The notes beneath the pieces are model-generated. The model had not been told where the DNA came from and made no database searches. It saw nothing but the letters and a program-made list of their open reading frames with translations. Made by a program: the position numbers and the translations under genes. DNA of 64,000 nt from Lepturacanthus savala (lineage: Eukaryota; Chordata; Actinopteri; Scombriformes; Trichiuridae). How positions within the stretch are numbered: position 1 is the stretch's first letter; each line of letters starts with the position of its first letter. This document shows, one piece after another, positions 62,363 through 64,000 of the stretch. The DNA lies in assembly GCA_030544235.1 (NCBI GenBank), contig CM060464.1:31150152-31214151 (forward strand). Reading direction: 5' to 3'.

Positions 62363-63760
62363 GAAACAACACTGTAAATAAAACCCAGAAAATGTCTTGA
62401 TATGAGACCCTAAAATCTAATTTACTTGAAATTTAGTGATGCCTTCAGGGAAAAAAGGACTGTGTATGTAGGGATAAAATAATCTTTACTTGGTCTAAAG
62501 GCATCACTAAGGTGTTATAACTGATGCAGCAGGTGCAGACAGGAGAGGGACTCGTCACCCCAACAGGTGGATTCACACTAACCCCCTCTCTGGTGTCTGG
62601 TGGACAGATTGTAGCAGCTCCGCTGGTGTTGATGGGAAATTGTACAAGATGCAAAATAATATTTTTAATTTCTGTTATAGCACCAGTAAACCTCCACAAG
62701 GGAAACGGGCAGAAGGTTCCAAACCCAAACACATTGCTGTTCACCACAGTGTATTTTACAGCTAACCCATCAAATAGTCCTTTGCACACTTCAGTTGTGT
62801 TACTGCCTCCCTCTGGTTTAGTCCTTCATCAAGTCCATTACTTTTATAGTCGGGTAAATAGTCCAGTCACCGTTTGCTGTTTTCCACGCTGTCTCCACAC
62901 TTAAGTGCTTTTTGTTTCTTGCAACTCTGGCATCATTTCTGGTCTTTCTTCAGAAAACATTCTGCATGACAGAAAAATAAACTCCTCTCCCTGTCTCTCC
63001 TGACACAGATCTCAATAAAAATTGGACTTTTAAGTTTGCTCTGTCTTATTCTCAGCCTCTTTTTTCCTGTTTCTTATTCTACTTCCTACTGAAATTTCTT
63101 TATTTTGGATTGAGTGTGACTCAGTCCCACCTGCAATAATTTCTCTCCACACTTCACCCCTCTGATTTTAAAATAATTTTAATGTTGTCATGTTTCTTTT
63201 TTTATTGATTTTTTCCCCCGTTATTTTTCTTCTTTTTTTTAATTCCATGTGATATATGAATGTTCACTCCTATGAACGTCCCTTTCCCTTGATTAACTAT
63301 CCACTGGTGGAGCAGTGATCATAAAGCATATCTTGATGATACCTGTTGTACTACTCTCAGTACTGACACACAGCCTCTACACATCAATAGTTTTGTTGTG
63401 CCTATAAATCCAGCATGTTTACTGTAATTGTGGGTGTAAGAGTGATGCAGGATCATCAGGCCGATTTGATTGAGCCGATTACTTACTGCTGAAATTAGTA
63501 TCAGGTACAGATAATGTAATTTTTACGATTTCACCCAAGTAAAATGTATAAATACCCCATCAGATTTAAAGATAAAGTGAAGCTCCCTGAGTGTAATTTC
63601 TGTCTGTCTCTCCTGCATTAATCAGGTCTCTCAAAATGTGTGTTTTGTGTTCATGCTGGTTTCTTGTCATTTAAAAGTCTGTTTGTTTCAATTTTTCATA
63701 CAAAAATCACAATATTGTGTGATTTTTTATTTCTTTGCACAAAATGTCAAATGGTATAAC
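62363..63760. other. non-coding stretch, no gene seen
   Basis: Overlapping open frames at 62445-62904 have no recognisable domain. Confidence 0.45.
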
Positions 63761-64000
63761 TGTCACAGTGATGAGGTTGTCCTGTCTGGGTTTTTTGTCG
63801 TGTACATTTCCTGTTTTATTTTGAAATCCCAACTCTCCTCTCGCTTCAGGTCACTTGCCCTTCCTCATGTGTCACCTGTCTGATTGTCTGCCCTGATTCC
63901 TGATTGTGTCCACCTGTTCCCAATTTCCCCTCCTTGTGTATTTATAGTCTTCGTTTCCCCTTGTCTCGTGCCAAAGTGTCTTTGTTCGTCCCCGATCATT
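63761..64000 (+). mobile_element. probable LTR start, running off the window
   Basis: From TGTCACAGTG onward the sequence resembles U3 of fish gypsy LTRs: GTCCTGTCTGGG, GATTGTGTCCACCTGTTCCC and a TATA-like TGTATTTATAG at about 63937-63947. The other end is outside the window, so neither length nor target duplication can be seen. Confidence 0.5.

Overview
This is eukaryotic DNA, almost certainly from a teleost fish. The signs are: long pure (GT)n, (CA)n and (TA)n microsatellites; tRNA-headed SINEs with an L2-like tail ending in GAAT repeats; Tc1-like, hAT and piggyBac relics of types common in ray-finned fish; Ty3/gypsy retrotransposons; and very little coding sequence. The species cannot be named from sequence alone. 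I see no rRNA or tRNA gene, no CRISPR array, no operon and no convincing intact host gene. The window reads as an intergenic or intronic, transposon-rich region.

Layout. 1-10.5 kb: apparently unique DNA carrying a solo LTR (2646-3063) and a nearly whole but dead hAT transposon (6155-9472) with ~66-bp terminal inverted repeats and a ZBED-like transposase relic on the minus strand. 10.5-18.1 kb: three SINEs and the main feature, a 4.57-kb Ty3/gypsy (Mag-like) retrotransposon at 11866-16437. It has apparently identical 201-bp LTRs, a tRNA-Ser type primer-binding site, a polypurine tract and a 5-bp target duplication, and it sits inside an older LINE relic. Its gag-pol frame is broken twice, each time at a homopolymer. 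18-25 kb: TA-repeat palindromes, SINEs and a decayed minus-strand LINE. 25-29.5 kb: a mosaic of LINE, two different hAT relics and a Tc1 relic. 29.5-40 kb: mostly featureless, with a (GT)103 tract, a foldback hAT MITE (37747-37949) and SINEs. 40.3-42.3 kb: the 3' half of a second gypsy element. 43-48.4 kb: a MITE-like repeat, then a decayed multi-exon minus-strand gene of a fish family usually auto-named 'SAMD3-like', with a CpG-rich promoter-like stretch upstream of it. 49-64 kb: SINE fragments, a piggyBac tail, a solo LTR (50964-51417), two Tc1-like fragments and the start of an LTR running off the window end.

No pathway or operon is encoded. What links the features is insertion history: the gypsy element lies in a LINE, a SINE lies in a LINE tail, and a repeat interrupts a Tc1 element. 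Target-site duplications seen directly in the sequence date several of these relative to one another. Family names come from recalled motifs, not from database searches.
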